64,000 nt of DNA from Eubacterium sp. (lineage in GTDB: Bacteria; Bacillota; Clostridia; Lachnospirales; Lachnospiraceae), in contig JAFVGA010000006.1 of assembly GCA_017475235.1 (NCBI GenBank), positions 271,091-335,090 on the forward strand, read 5' to 3'. How positions within the stretch are numbered: the first letter of the stretch is position 1; each line of letters begins with the position of its first letter. This document shows, one piece after another, positions 6,749-18,100 of this stretch. The position numbers and the translations under genes were made by a program. Below the pieces are notes generated by a model, which was not told the DNA's origin, made no database searches, and saw only the letters and a program-made list of their open reading frames with translations.

Positions 6749-8728
6749 CTATTTTTGCCCTTGATTTCTCTCCTCTTCAGGCAATTCTTCTCTTATCTCC
6801 TTAGACTCGATTTCCTTAGTAATTTGAGAAATAAACTCAACTAATGGCTTAACTCCTTCGTCGCCGGCGAATCTGCTTCTAACTGAAACTGTGCCGTCAG
6901 TCTGCTCTTGCTCACCAACCACTAGCATATAAGGAAGTCTCTCTAATCTAGCTTCTCTTATCTTATAACCAATCTTTTCAGATCTGTTATCAACTGTAAC
7001 GTCCACGCCAGCCTTCTTTAGTTTATCTACAACATCGTTTGCATAGTCTTCGTACTTGTCTGAAATAGGAAGTACTCTAACTTGCTCTGGGCAAAGCCAT
7101 GTTGGGAACTTGCCAGCATAGTGCTCAATCAACCACGCCAAAGTTCTCTCATAACATCCCATTGATGTTCTGTGGATGATGTATGGTCTTTGCTTATCAC
7201 CATTCTCATCTATATAGTACATATCCATCTTTTCTGCAATCGCATTATCAAGCTGGATAGTTACCATCGTATCTTCTTTTCCATATACATTGTCTGCCTG
7301 GATATCAATCTTAGGACCGTAGAATGCTGCCTCTCCGTCTTCCTCTGTGAACTCAACATCGTTGTCGATTAGCAACTGACGAAGAACGCTCTGCGACTCA
7401 TCCCAGTAATCCTCATCGCCCAAATACTTCTCTTTATTATTTGGATCCCATTTAGATAATCTAAATCTTATATCGTCTTCTACTCCCAATACTTTAAATA
7501 TGTACATTGCAAGTTCAAGACATCTTGTTAACTCCTGTTTAACCTGGTCAGGTCTAATCATCAAGTGAGCCTCAGTAATTGTAAACTGACGAACACGTGT
7601 TAAACCGTGCATCTCACCTGACTCTTCATTTCTGAAAAGTGTAGATGTCTCTGAATATCTAATAGGAAGATCTCTGTATGATCTCTGTTCATTCTTATAA
7701 ATATAGTACTGGAATGGACATGTCATCGGACGGAGTGTTAATACTTCGTCGTCCTTTTCCTCGTCGCCCAAAACAAACATTGACTCTTTGTAGTGATCCC
7801 AGTGACCTGAAATCTTGAACAAGTCATTCTTTGCCATTAGAGGTGTACGTGTACGCTCATAGCCCCACTCATTGTCCTCTAAGTCTTCAATCCAGCGTTG
7901 AAGTTTCATAATCATCTTTGTGCCCTTAGGAGTGAACAATGGAAGTCCCTGACCAATAACATCAACTGTTGTAAATAGACCCATCTCACGACCAAGTCTA
8001 TTATGGTCTCTCTTCTTTGCTTCTTCTAGTGACTCAAGATAAGCTGCCAAGTCTTTTTTATCATCAAAAGCTGTACCATAAATTCTTTGTAGTCTAGCTT
8101 TGTTCTCGTCGCCTCTCCAGTAAGCCATAGATGATGAGATTAGTTTAAATGCTTTAACTTGCTTTGTGCTCATAAGATGAGGTCCAGCACAAAGGTCCAC
8201 AAACTTCTCTCCCTGACTATAGAATGAAATAGTTGAATCTTCAGGCAAGTCTTGGATTAGTTCTACTTTGTAATCCTCTTTTCTGTCTGCCATATATTTG
8301 ATGGCATCTTCGCGAGGCAAAGTAAATCTCTTAATCTCTGCTCCCTCTTTAATAATCTTCTTCATCTCTGCTTCTATAGCATCTAAATCTTCACGAGTAA
8401 ATGGCTCGTGTTCAAAATCATAATAAAATCCGGTATCAGTAGCTGGTCCAATCGCCAACTTTGTTTCAGGCCAAAGACGCTTAACAGCCTCTGCTAAGAT
8501 GTGACTTGCGGTATGTCTGTAAGCTTTTTTGCCTTCGTCGTCGGCAAAGGTCAAGATATTTAATTTACAATCCTTATCTATAGTAGTTCTTAGGTCTACC
8601 ACTTCGCCGTCCACTTCACCAGCGCAGGCAGCTCTGCCCAAACCTGGCGCAATATCAAAAGCTATATCTTTAACCGACATAGCCTCTGCATATTCTTTTG
8701 CTAATCCATCTTTTAATGTGATTTTCAT
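6749..8728 (-). CDS. thrS: Threonine--tRNA ligase
   Basis: A 659-residue protein with the usual domain order: N-terminal TGS domain (1-62), the editing domain with HTASHILAEAVKRLWP and 'GPATDTGFYYDFE', the class II catalytic core with TCPFQYYIY (Zn Cys), RYSETSTLFRNE and the motif-3 region SMGCYERTLAWLIEHYAG, and the C-terminal anticodon-binding domain. It charges tRNA-Thr. It is the last gene of the seven-gene yloU-to-thrS unit, nine bases after the CAP-domain gene. With so short a gap there is no room for a T-box leader, which often precedes thrS in Firmicutes. AAGGAG precedes the ATG. Confidence 0.98.
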   Translation of the reverse strand: MKITLKDGLAKEYAEAMSVKDIAFDIAPGLGRAACAGEVDGEVVDLRTTIDKDCKLNILTFADDEGKKAYRHTASHILAEAVKRLWPETKLAIGPATDTGFYYDFEHEPFTREDLDAIEAEMKKIIKEGAEIKRFTLPREDAIKYMADRKEDYKVELIQDLPEDSTISFYSQGEKFVDLCAGPHLMSTKQVKAFKLISSSMAYWRGDENKARLQRIYGTAFDDKKDLAAYLESLEEAKKRDHNRLGREMGLFTTVDVIGQGLPLFTPKGTKMIMKLQRWIEDLEDNEWGYERTRTPLMAKNDLFKISGHWDHYKESMFVLGDEEKDDEVLTLRPMTCPFQYYIYKNEQRSYRDLPIRYSETSTLFRNEESGEMHGLTRVRQFTITEAHLMIRPDQVKQELTRCLELAMYIFKVLGVEDDIRFRLSKWDPNNKEKYLGDEDYWDESQSVLRQLLIDNDVEFTEEDGEAAFYGPKIDIQADNVYGKEDTMVTIQLDNAIAEKMDMYYIDENGDKQRPYIIHRTSMGCYERTLAWLIEHYAGKFPTWLCPEQVRVLPISDKYEDYANDVVDKLKKAGVDVTVDNRSEKIGYKIREARLERLPYMLVVGEQEQTDGTVSVRSRFAGDEGVKPLVEFISQITKEIESKEIREELPEEERNQGQK

Positions 8729-8737
8729 AATGTCTCC

Positions 8738-9844
8738 TTAATATTTAGAGTAAAATAGCTGATCCCAGAAAACTGCAATACATGGATGAGTATGGTAGTT
8801 GATGAAATGAATACTATCATCGTGACCAATTCCAATGTAGTTGTAATCATTGTTCAACATATTCTCTTTATGTTCTTTTGAATCGAGGAAAGCTTTGAAA
8901 CATGTGTTCATAAACTCTTCTCTCTGTGTAACAGTATCTGTTACGAAACTGATATTCTCGCCAACTCGACTAGCTGCTGGCAAATTGAATTCCGGAATTA
9001 CCGTACTGAACGATCTGCCATCTGGTCTCATATGCGAGAAGTTCTTATCAAGTTTGATTCCTAGTCCATCCACTTCTATCTTGGCCGGTTTAAGTTCCTT
9101 AGCTCTCTGTGTGGATGCTCTCATTAAACGATTTAAAATCTTTAATGGTTTTACTTTATGTTTGATTCGTAGATCATTGATTCGTCTTAACATTTCATAA
9201 GCATCTTTTTGATTCTCAATCTTGTTAGGATTTTTCAAATCAGTGACTACTACTTTACATTTGTATTTCTTTTTGCCGACTTTTGCATAAACGTATGTCT
9301 CGCCTTTAGATACGGCTGAGACAACGCCTTTCTTAGAAATAGTCGCAATCTTTTTATTTTTAGTTTTCCATTTCGCTTTTTTCTTCGTGTTCTTCAAAGA
9401 CAAAGGAAATGTACTTTTCTTCTTTATAATATGACTTACGCCGTACTCGTCATATTGAATGTTGTTCACATCAAGTTTTACGCTCAAAACATCTAGAGAA
9501 GTCTTTTTAAACTTCTTGTTCTTAACGTAAATATTTCTTGTGACAGTTATTTTACACTTGCCAACTCGACCGCCCTTAGTCGCAATAATATAACACTTGC
9601 CCTTTTTCTTTCCGGTAACTTTACCGTTCTTAGAAACTGTGGCAACTTTTTTATTAGTGCTTTTCCATTTTGCTTTGACACCGGAGCGTGTTTTGAGTCT
9701 GACAGTGTGTCCACCTGTCATTTTGTAATATGAATAGTTTAGCTTCAGTCTAGAAGCGTGAACATCCACATTACCACATACCGGAAGCATAAGAATAATC
9801 AGAATAAAACTAACTACCACACACATTGACCTCTTCTTAATCAT
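8738..9844 (-). CDS. Secreted CAP/SCP-domain protein with two Ig-like (BIG2) repeats (368 aa)
   Basis: A signal peptide (about 1-30) leads into two bacterial Ig-like repeats (about 35-105 and 110-205), each with KWKS/KTxNKKxATxSKxGxVxxxxKG. The C-terminal ~150 residues form a CAP (SCP/PR-1) domain: NDLRIKHKVKPL, 'FSHMRPDGRSF', 'VGENISF' and 'HKENMLNNDYNYIGIG'. CAP proteins in Firmicutes are extracellular with mostly unknown roles. AGGAGG precedes the ATG. It is a surface protein sitting between two cytoplasmic genes (a lipoprotein-type foldase upstream, thrS downstream). Confidence 0.9.
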   Translation of the reverse strand: MIKKRSMCVVVSFILIILMLPVCGNVDVHASRLKLNYSYYKMTGGHTVRLKTRSGVKAKWKSTNKKVATVSKNGKVTGKKKGKCYIIATKGGRVGKCKITVTRNIYVKNKKFKKTSLDVLSVKLDVNNIQYDEYGVSHIIKKKSTFPLSLKNTKKKAKWKTKNKKIATISKKGVVSAVSKGETYVYAKVGKKKYKCKVVVTDLKNPNKIENQKDAYEMLRRINDLRIKHKVKPLKILNRLMRASTQRAKELKPAKIEVDGLGIKLDKNFSHMRPDGRSFSTVIPEFNLPAASRVGENISFVTDTVTQREEFMNTCFKAFLDSKEHKENMLNNDYNYIGIGHDDSIHFINYHTHPCIAVFWDQLFYSKY

Positions 9845-9878
9845 TCTTCAAATACCTCCTTTTCTTTAATATAAGGAA

Positions 9879-10931
9879 TTACTTGTTGTTATGTACTTTA
9901 TATGTTTTCTTTACGTTTGAATTGTCGTAAACGAATATCTGAGCTTTGTTTAAATAAACAGCTTCTTTAATTTCACTTTCAGGATAGTCTTTCTTAACAT
10001 CAGCTATAGTTTTATATTTATCATCCTCTGCTAAGTCATCTTCTAGCAATTCTTTATATCTAGCTTCAATCTCTTTTTTAGTAACTTTAATGTTTTCTTC
10101 TTTAACTATTGCCCACATTACTAAAGTAGATTTTACTTGATTTAAATAGTCTTTTTCTAAAGATTCTTTAGTATCACCATTCATTTTGTAATACTCATCT
10201 AGTGACATATTCCACTCATCAGCTTGGTATGCAGCATCTTCCTCAGCCTCTTCCTTTACTTTGTCGTAAAGCTTTGGTGGCCAACTTGTCATTTTTGCAT
10301 TATCAATTGCCTTTTGCCAAAGATCTGCTACTGCTGTGGTTTCTAATTCTTCTTCAATGGCATTGAAGAATTCTTTTGTATTTTTGTAATCAGTCTCATC
10401 TTTTACCCATTGATCTGTAACCTTTGGATAACGAACTTCACTCACTTCATCTATCTTTACTTTAAATACAACATCTTGAGTATATTTCTTCTTTTTCTCA
10501 GATAGATTACTTGCGTCTTTTCCTGACGCTTTAACAGTGGCTGTATCGCCTTCCTTTTTTCCATACAATGCTTCTGATATCTTTGTAAATAAAGCATTGT
10601 TCTTTTTGCTAGTTGAAACTTCTACGTTCTTTCTTGATAAATCATCAACTTTCTTACCTGCAATGTATCCAACAGTAGAAAATACTATTTCGTCGCCTTT
10701 CTTAGCGGCTCTTTTAACGCCATGACCATCATAAGTATTAAAAGCTAACTCTTCATCGAACTTTTTCTGATCTATATTGTAATCAAAGCCTTTATACTTA
10801 CCTAGTGTGATATACTTATCAACTTTGTAACCAGCTTCCTTATCAATTTCATCGTCTCTTCCACAGCTACATCCAGCAAACAGTGAAACTGCTAGTGCTA
10901 CTGTTAAACATAATGATATTACTTTCTTCAT
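9879..10931 (-). CDS. Trigger-factor-like FKBP-type lipoprotein foldase (350 aa)
   Basis: The start MKKVISLCLTVALAVSLFAG then CSCG gives a lipoprotein signal. The middle (about 70-165: KKGDEIVFSTVGYIAGKKVDD... LYGKKEGDTATV) looks like an FKBP-type prolyl isomerase, and the rest (about 175-345, with a TDQWVKDETDYKNTKEFF segment and long charged helices) looks like the trigger factor C-terminal chaperone domain. The ribosome-binding N-terminal domain is replaced by the lipid anchor. I infer an extracytoplasmic foldase, analogous in place to PrsA. It lies 11 bases after guaB. Confidence 0.85.
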   Translation of the reverse strand: MKKVISLCLTVALAVSLFAGCSCGRDDEIDKEAGYKVDKYITLGKYKGFDYNIDQKKFDEELAFNTYDGHGVKRAAKKGDEIVFSTVGYIAGKKVDDLSRKNVEVSTSKKNNALFTKISEALYGKKEGDTATVKASGKDASNLSEKKKKYTQDVVFKVKIDEVSEVRYPKVTDQWVKDETDYKNTKEFFNAIEEELETTAVADLWQKAIDNAKMTSWPPKLYDKVKEEAEEDAAYQADEWNMSLDEYYKMNGDTKESLEKDYLNQVKSTLVMWAIVKEENIKVTKKEIEARYKELLEDDLAEDDKYKTIADVKKDYPESEIKEAVYLNKAQIFVYDNSNVKKTYKVHNNK

Positions 10932-10942
10932 CTTTTTACCTC

Positions 10943-12920
<1,978 letters not shown>

Positions 12921-12929
12921 TAAGTACTC

Positions 12930-14603
12930 CTATTCAACAGATGTGATGTAATAGTATACAGGCTGTCCACCCATATAGCACTCAACTTCAACATCTGGGA
13001 ATTTCTCTTGTAATTTTTCTGCTAGTTTATTTGCATCTTCTTCAGAAATCTCGTCGCCGTAGTAAACGCTAATCATTCCTGAATCTTCATCCACCATAGC
13101 AGCGATTGAGTCGATAGTTGTAGCCTCTAGATCTTCACCTACAGCTAGAATACCGTCATCGCCAATACCCATGATATTTCCTTCTTTAATCTCATTATCA
13201 TCTATAACTGTATCTCTAACTGCGTATGTAATCTCACCAGTCTTAACGCCCTTCATAGCTTCAATCATAGATGCTGTATTGTCTTCTGCACTCTCACCAG
13301 GAATGAATCCAAGCATAGCAGCAATTCCCTGAGGAATTGTCTTTGAAGGAACAACGATAAGTTGTTTGTCCTCCACTAGAATCTTTGTCTGCTCTGCGGC
13401 AAGAATAATGTTTGTATTGTTTGGAAGGATAAAGATATTATCCGCATTCACTTCATCAACTGCTCTCAAGATATCATCTGTACTTGGGTTCATAGTCTGT
13501 CCACCAGAAATGATAGTATCAATTCCTAGACTCTTGAATACTTCGTCTAAGCCCTCGCCCACAGATACAGCGATAAAGCCATTCTCTTTTCTAGGCTCTT
13601 CTTTCTTCTTTTGAGCTTCAGCCTGCTCTTTAGCCTTCTTCTCTGCATTCTGAATTAGACGCTCATGATGCTCTTCGCGCATGTTGTCCACTTTCATCCT
13701 CGACAAAGAACCAAAAGTCAAAGCTTTAGTGAAAGCCTCACCTGGTTGATTTGTGTGAACGTGAACCTTTACGATTTCATCATCAGCAACCATAACAATT
13801 GAATCACCAATCGAATGCAAGAACTCCTTGAAACCTTCTTCTTCAGATGCTTTCAATGGTTTCTTTAAATTTATAATAAATTCAGTACAGTAACCGAACT
13901 TAATATCTGCTTCTTCAATCTCAATGTCATCTAAGTTTGCGCCAGCACCAGTCTTTGACACGCCCTCAAGTGTGTAGTCAACTTCTTTACCTTGAAGTAC
14001 ATCATACGCACCCTTCATAACAGTCATAAGACCTTCTCCACCAGAGTCTACCACTCCAGCTTCCTTAAGCACTGGTAGCATTTCTGGAGTCTGACTTAGA
14101 ACATAATCACCGTGCTTGATAATTTCGCCCACGACGAAGACCAAGTCTTCACTCTCAGCTACAAGCTCTTCAGCCTTCTCAGCCATGCCCTTTGCAACAG
14201 TAAGGATTGTACCTTCCTTAGGCTTCATAACTGCCTTGTAAGCAGTCTCTACTGCCTTGTTGCATGCTCTAGATAATATTTCAACAGTTATCTCATCTTC
14301 TTTCTTAATCTCTCTAGTAAAACCTCTGAACAACTGTGATAAGATAACACCTGAGTTACCTCTAGCACCACGAAGTGAGCCAGAAGAAATAGCCTTTGAC
14401 ACGTTCTCCATATTAGGATCTGCAATAGCACCAACTTCGTTAGCTGCAGACATAATAGTAAGAGTCATGTTAGTACCTGTATCTCCATCTGGAACTGGAA
14501 ATACATTTAACTCATTAATATATTCTTTATTTGCTTCAAGATTTTTTGCGCCAGCAATAAATGCATTCTGTAACATCTCGGCGCTAATACTCAATAATTC
14601 CAC
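12930..14603 (-). CDS. DAK2/DegV-type kinase, YloV/FakA-like (557 aa)
   Basis: The N-terminus (about 1-200) is a DhaL/DAK2 ATP-binding domain with NVFPVPDGDTGTNM and SGSLRGARGNSGVILSQ; the C-terminal half matches the YloV family. Homologs (FakA) phosphorylate fatty acids delivered by FakB/DegV proteins; no FakB gene is in the window. A charged, Glu/Lys-rich linker lies near residues 310-335. The start is GTG at 14603 with AGGAGG seven bases upstream. Its partner yloU (Asp23) lies directly upstream, the conserved Firmicutes order. Confidence 0.92.
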   Translation of the reverse strand: MELLSISAEMLQNAFIAGAKNLEANKEYINELNVFPVPDGDTGTNMTLTIMSAANEVGAIADPNMENVSKAISSGSLRGARGNSGVILSQLFRGFTREIKKEDEITVEILSRACNKAVETAYKAVMKPKEGTILTVAKGMAEKAEELVAESEDLVFVVGEIIKHGDYVLSQTPEMLPVLKEAGVVDSGGEGLMTVMKGAYDVLQGKEVDYTLEGVSKTGAGANLDDIEIEEADIKFGYCTEFIINLKKPLKASEEEGFKEFLHSIGDSIVMVADDEIVKVHVHTNQPGEAFTKALTFGSLSRMKVDNMREEHHERLIQNAEKKAKEQAEAQKKKEEPRKENGFIAVSVGEGLDEVFKSLGIDTIISGGQTMNPSTDDILRAVDEVNADNIFILPNNTNIILAAEQTKILVEDKQLIVVPSKTIPQGIAAMLGFIPGESAEDNTASMIEAMKGVKTGEITYAVRDTVIDDNEIKEGNIMGIGDDGILAVGEDLEATTIDSIAAMVDEDSGMISVYYGDEISEEDANKLAEKLQEKFPDVEVECYMGGQPVYYYITSVE

Positions 14604-14639
14604 GATAAATCCTCCTAAAGTAATAGTTATTTACTTTAA

Positions 14640-14999
14640 TTAGTCTATTACTCTAACACCCTCTACAATAACGTTAACTTTCTTTACAGTCATTCCTGTA
14701 AACTCTTCAACTTTATATTTTACGCTCGAAATAATATTGTCTGCGATTGTGACAATATTAACGCCGTATGAAACAATAATATGGAAATCAATACTGATTT
14801 CATTGTCTTCATCAATTTCTACGTTTATACCCTTTGTAGAGCTGGTTCTCTTAAGTAACTTTACAAGTCCATCCTTCATGCTAACCATAGCCATTCCCAC
14901 GATTCCAAAGCACTCATATGCTGTTTCACTCGCATATTGTGCAATAACATCAGGGCTTATTAGAACCTTGCCTAAGTCTGTATCCATCTTACCTTTCAT
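14640..14999 (-). CDS. Asp23/Gls24 family protein, YloU-like (119 aa)
   Basis: A full-length Asp23 domain: GKVLISPDVIAQYASETAYECFG, then 'MKDGLVKLLKR', 'IDFHIIVSYGVNIVTIADNI' and 'VNVIVEGVRV'. These small proteins associate with envelope or cytosolic scaffolds in Firmicutes, with no known enzyme activity. It is the first gene of the seven-gene unit; AGGAGG stands seven bases from the ATG. A TATAAT box is visible upstream (near 15025) with a poor -35. Confidence 0.93.
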   Translation of the reverse strand: MKGKMDTDLGKVLISPDVIAQYASETAYECFGIVGMAMVSMKDGLVKLLKRTSSTKGINVEIDEDNEISIDFHIIVSYGVNIVTIADNIISSVKYKVEEFTGMTVKKVNVIVEGVRVID

Positions 15000-15081
15000 G
15001 ACTTATCCTCCTATAAACCATAGTCAATATATTATACTATTTTTTGGCTAAAAATTAAAGTATAAAATCACATAATATAAT

Positions 15082-15112
15082 AAAGCCGCCAATATCTAAA
15101 ATTGGCGGCTTT
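15082..15112 (-). terminator. Terminator of the GH16 gene
   Basis: AAAGCCGCCAAT (15082-15093) pairs with ATTGGCGGCTTT (15101-15112), 12 bp, 20 bases after the GH16 stop. The following U-tract is imperfect. Confidence 0.8.
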
Positions 15113-15131
15113 ATCTAATATTTAGCCTATT

Positions 15132-18100
15132 TTACTTGGTAAATTCACTTGTTTTTCCATATACTTTTGTACCATCTCCTGTCACATAGTATGGAGTTAC
15201 TGTCCAAGAGGATGTAGTATTTGGATCCATATTTCTAATCGTAAAGGTAAAGAAGTATGTTGATTCATCTGCAAAGAAGTTATTTGGTGATATATTATCG
15301 TTTCCAGCTTTTATTGTTTTATATACTTTTGAAACTTCTTTTTCCTGTTTTTTGATTGCTCTCTCACCATACTGACCTTCAAATGCAAATCCTGCAGATT
15401 GATAATCTAATACATCAATCGAACTTACAAATCTGATTGCTCTACCGTCTGTCTTCCATTGACGTTTCGCTGTAAGCATTTTTTCATCGACAAACTTAGG
15501 ATACGCTTCGCCACTGTCTTTGGCGTGGACTTCGTCAAATGACTGATCATCATACCATCCAGCAAATAGTTTTCCATCCTCTTTTGGATAAGTATTTGTC
15601 TGCTTGTATGGTTCCACATCGTAGTCGCCACTACCGTTCTTCTCAACAAATTCAATATACTTAATACTTAGACAAGTATTTTTGTTTAGCATATCAAGTT
15701 TGAATATTACATGCTGGCTGGCTCCTGCATTATAGGTGAACGTTCCTACATTCACTCTATTTGTATCGCTTAAGTCTTCACACTCAACCAAAGGAAGATT
15801 AAATGACTTGTCATTTGCCATCACTATCGCACGATGTGAGTTTGTGTTATTTGTCATCGACGAATAATATGTAACCACTAAGTCGTACTGTTTACCATGC
15901 TCTAGTGTTCTCTCACTCATGTAATCACTTAGTTGTGCAAATGTATCCCAAGTATCCCATCCTGATGTTGAGCGAACCTTAATTAGTGTATCTCCTAGTT
16001 TTCCTGTGTCGTTAACATCTGAGATATCTTTATATGACATTGCACCCCAACGAGTGTCTTCTGCACTGAAGGTTGCCTTCAACATCCAAGGATCAACTTC
16101 TGTTTCCTCGTCGTTTATTACCGGTGTCCACTCATATGGCTGTTCTTCAAACTCAACCTCACTTATTTCGATTTCAGTATTCTTAGGCAACATTCCTAAG
16201 TAGAAATACACATCTGTCGGATCGTGACTAGATGTTGTTGTATATGAAAGTGTTTCATCGTGGAAGAATTCATCTGTATATATAACATTATCTCCCTCAT
16301 TTATTTCTAGCCTATATTCCTCACCTTCCACGTTTGTAATTAGCGTGCCTGCCTTTGTCGAGTTAAGAGTAATCTTAGCTTTATATGGCCTGTATCCGTT
16401 CATTTTTCCAACTGTATAGCCACTTAGCCTAGCTCCTAGACCATATTCTTTATCCTGTTCATCATCATTAGGGCTATCTTTTAAGATTATCTTTGTATCT
16501 TCAAGGTCTGTGCCTTCGTCTTGGTCGTAAGTGATTGCTGCGTAGTCACACCAATCATCTTTGCCGTTGTATAAATCCCAAGTACCAATGTTAGTCCAAA
16601 TATCTGGTTGAATTCTATTCTGTCCAAAGCTTTCGTAGTATCTTACATAATCAACTTGCATTGACTTTGGCAAATCTTCTGGCAACTGATTTCCTGTGAA
16701 ATGACCACCCACAGCTAAGTTTAATAACAAGTAATAATCGTTATTCATAGATGATGGGTATCTAGATGGTGCAACTCTTCTATCGTTTTCAATCGTGTAC
16801 TCATATACCTTTTGTCTGTCGAGATAGAAAGCAACCGTGTCGCCATTTCTGTTAACTCCATATGTATGATACTGGCTAAAATCTATATTGCTCATCTTCG
16901 CATGGGCTGTTGCATCATTTTTACTTGTGAAGTATTCGTCGTTACTGCTCATCGAAGAATTATAAAAGTGAACTGTACTCTGGAAGTAATCATTTGCGTT
17001 AGCCTGCTCCAAGATATCAATCTCACCATTTCTAGGCCAAGTCATTTTCTTCTCGCCAAGCATCCAAAATGCTGGCCATAAACCCTTCGCTGTGGACAAT
17101 TTTATTCTTGCCTCCACATAGCCTAAGCCTGCTGAGAATTTACCTCTTGTACAAATTCTTCCAGATGTGTAATCATAGTCGAAACTGTTATTATTCTCAT
17201 CGACTATAGTTGTGTGCTCATTCTTTGCTTCAATATTTAGAGCACCACCGCTAACGGATACGTTCTCTTCTTTGTAGTTTTGTTTTTCGTTATTACCCCA
17301 GTTGATTGGAGAATTCACTCCAGCTTTATTTCCAGTTTGAATCTGCCACTTACTGTCGTCAAGTTCATCGCCGTTGAATTCATCACTCCATGTAGCTCCA
17401 CTCTCGTCCACATTCATTGTGTCAGGTGAAAGTACTGGAACTTTTGTCTCTTGCTCTTCTTCAGTTGGTTCTACAGCATTCAATAAATCTATGCTTTCAA
17501 TGTTCAATTCAGTACCAACTTCAAGCATATCTAGTTCGAAGGAAATATCCATACTGTATTGGTCATTGTATTTGAAATCGGCAGTTTCGAGTATATTTTC
17601 GCCCTCCTGGAGTGTGAATAATTCGGAGTGGTCACCAATACCGACTTTCAAGTACGAGATATTGTCTTCGCCGGTGTCGTCATTGTGAATGACAGATGTA
17701 GCCTTTGAAGAATTAATAACAATAGTCGCTTTTGTTTTGGTTCCTGGCTCTAGTCTATTTGATGCGTAGTCCTTAAGTCTAGCCCACGATGCCTCAGCAT
17801 CTAGCCAACCAGATCTTGAACGAACTAGGATTGTTGTGTCTGAATAGTTTGCACCTGTTCCAATTGTCTTGTAACTTAATTTTGCCCAGTGTCCATATGT
17901 AGGATGCTCTGCGTCAAATAATGCATAGAATCCCCAAGGGCCAACACTCTCAGAACTTGTATCATTTTCTACAGGAACCCATCCAGTATCTTGAATTGTA
18001 AATTCTGAAATTACTAATTCGCCTTTGTCGCAGCCGGATGATTCGAAATTATTATCCACGCCCATACTGATTCTAAGGCTACATTCATTTTCCTCTATAG

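Noticed and set aside
8729-8737. T-box leader for thrS
   Set aside because: Only nine bases separate thrS from the preceding gene, too short for any leader RNA.
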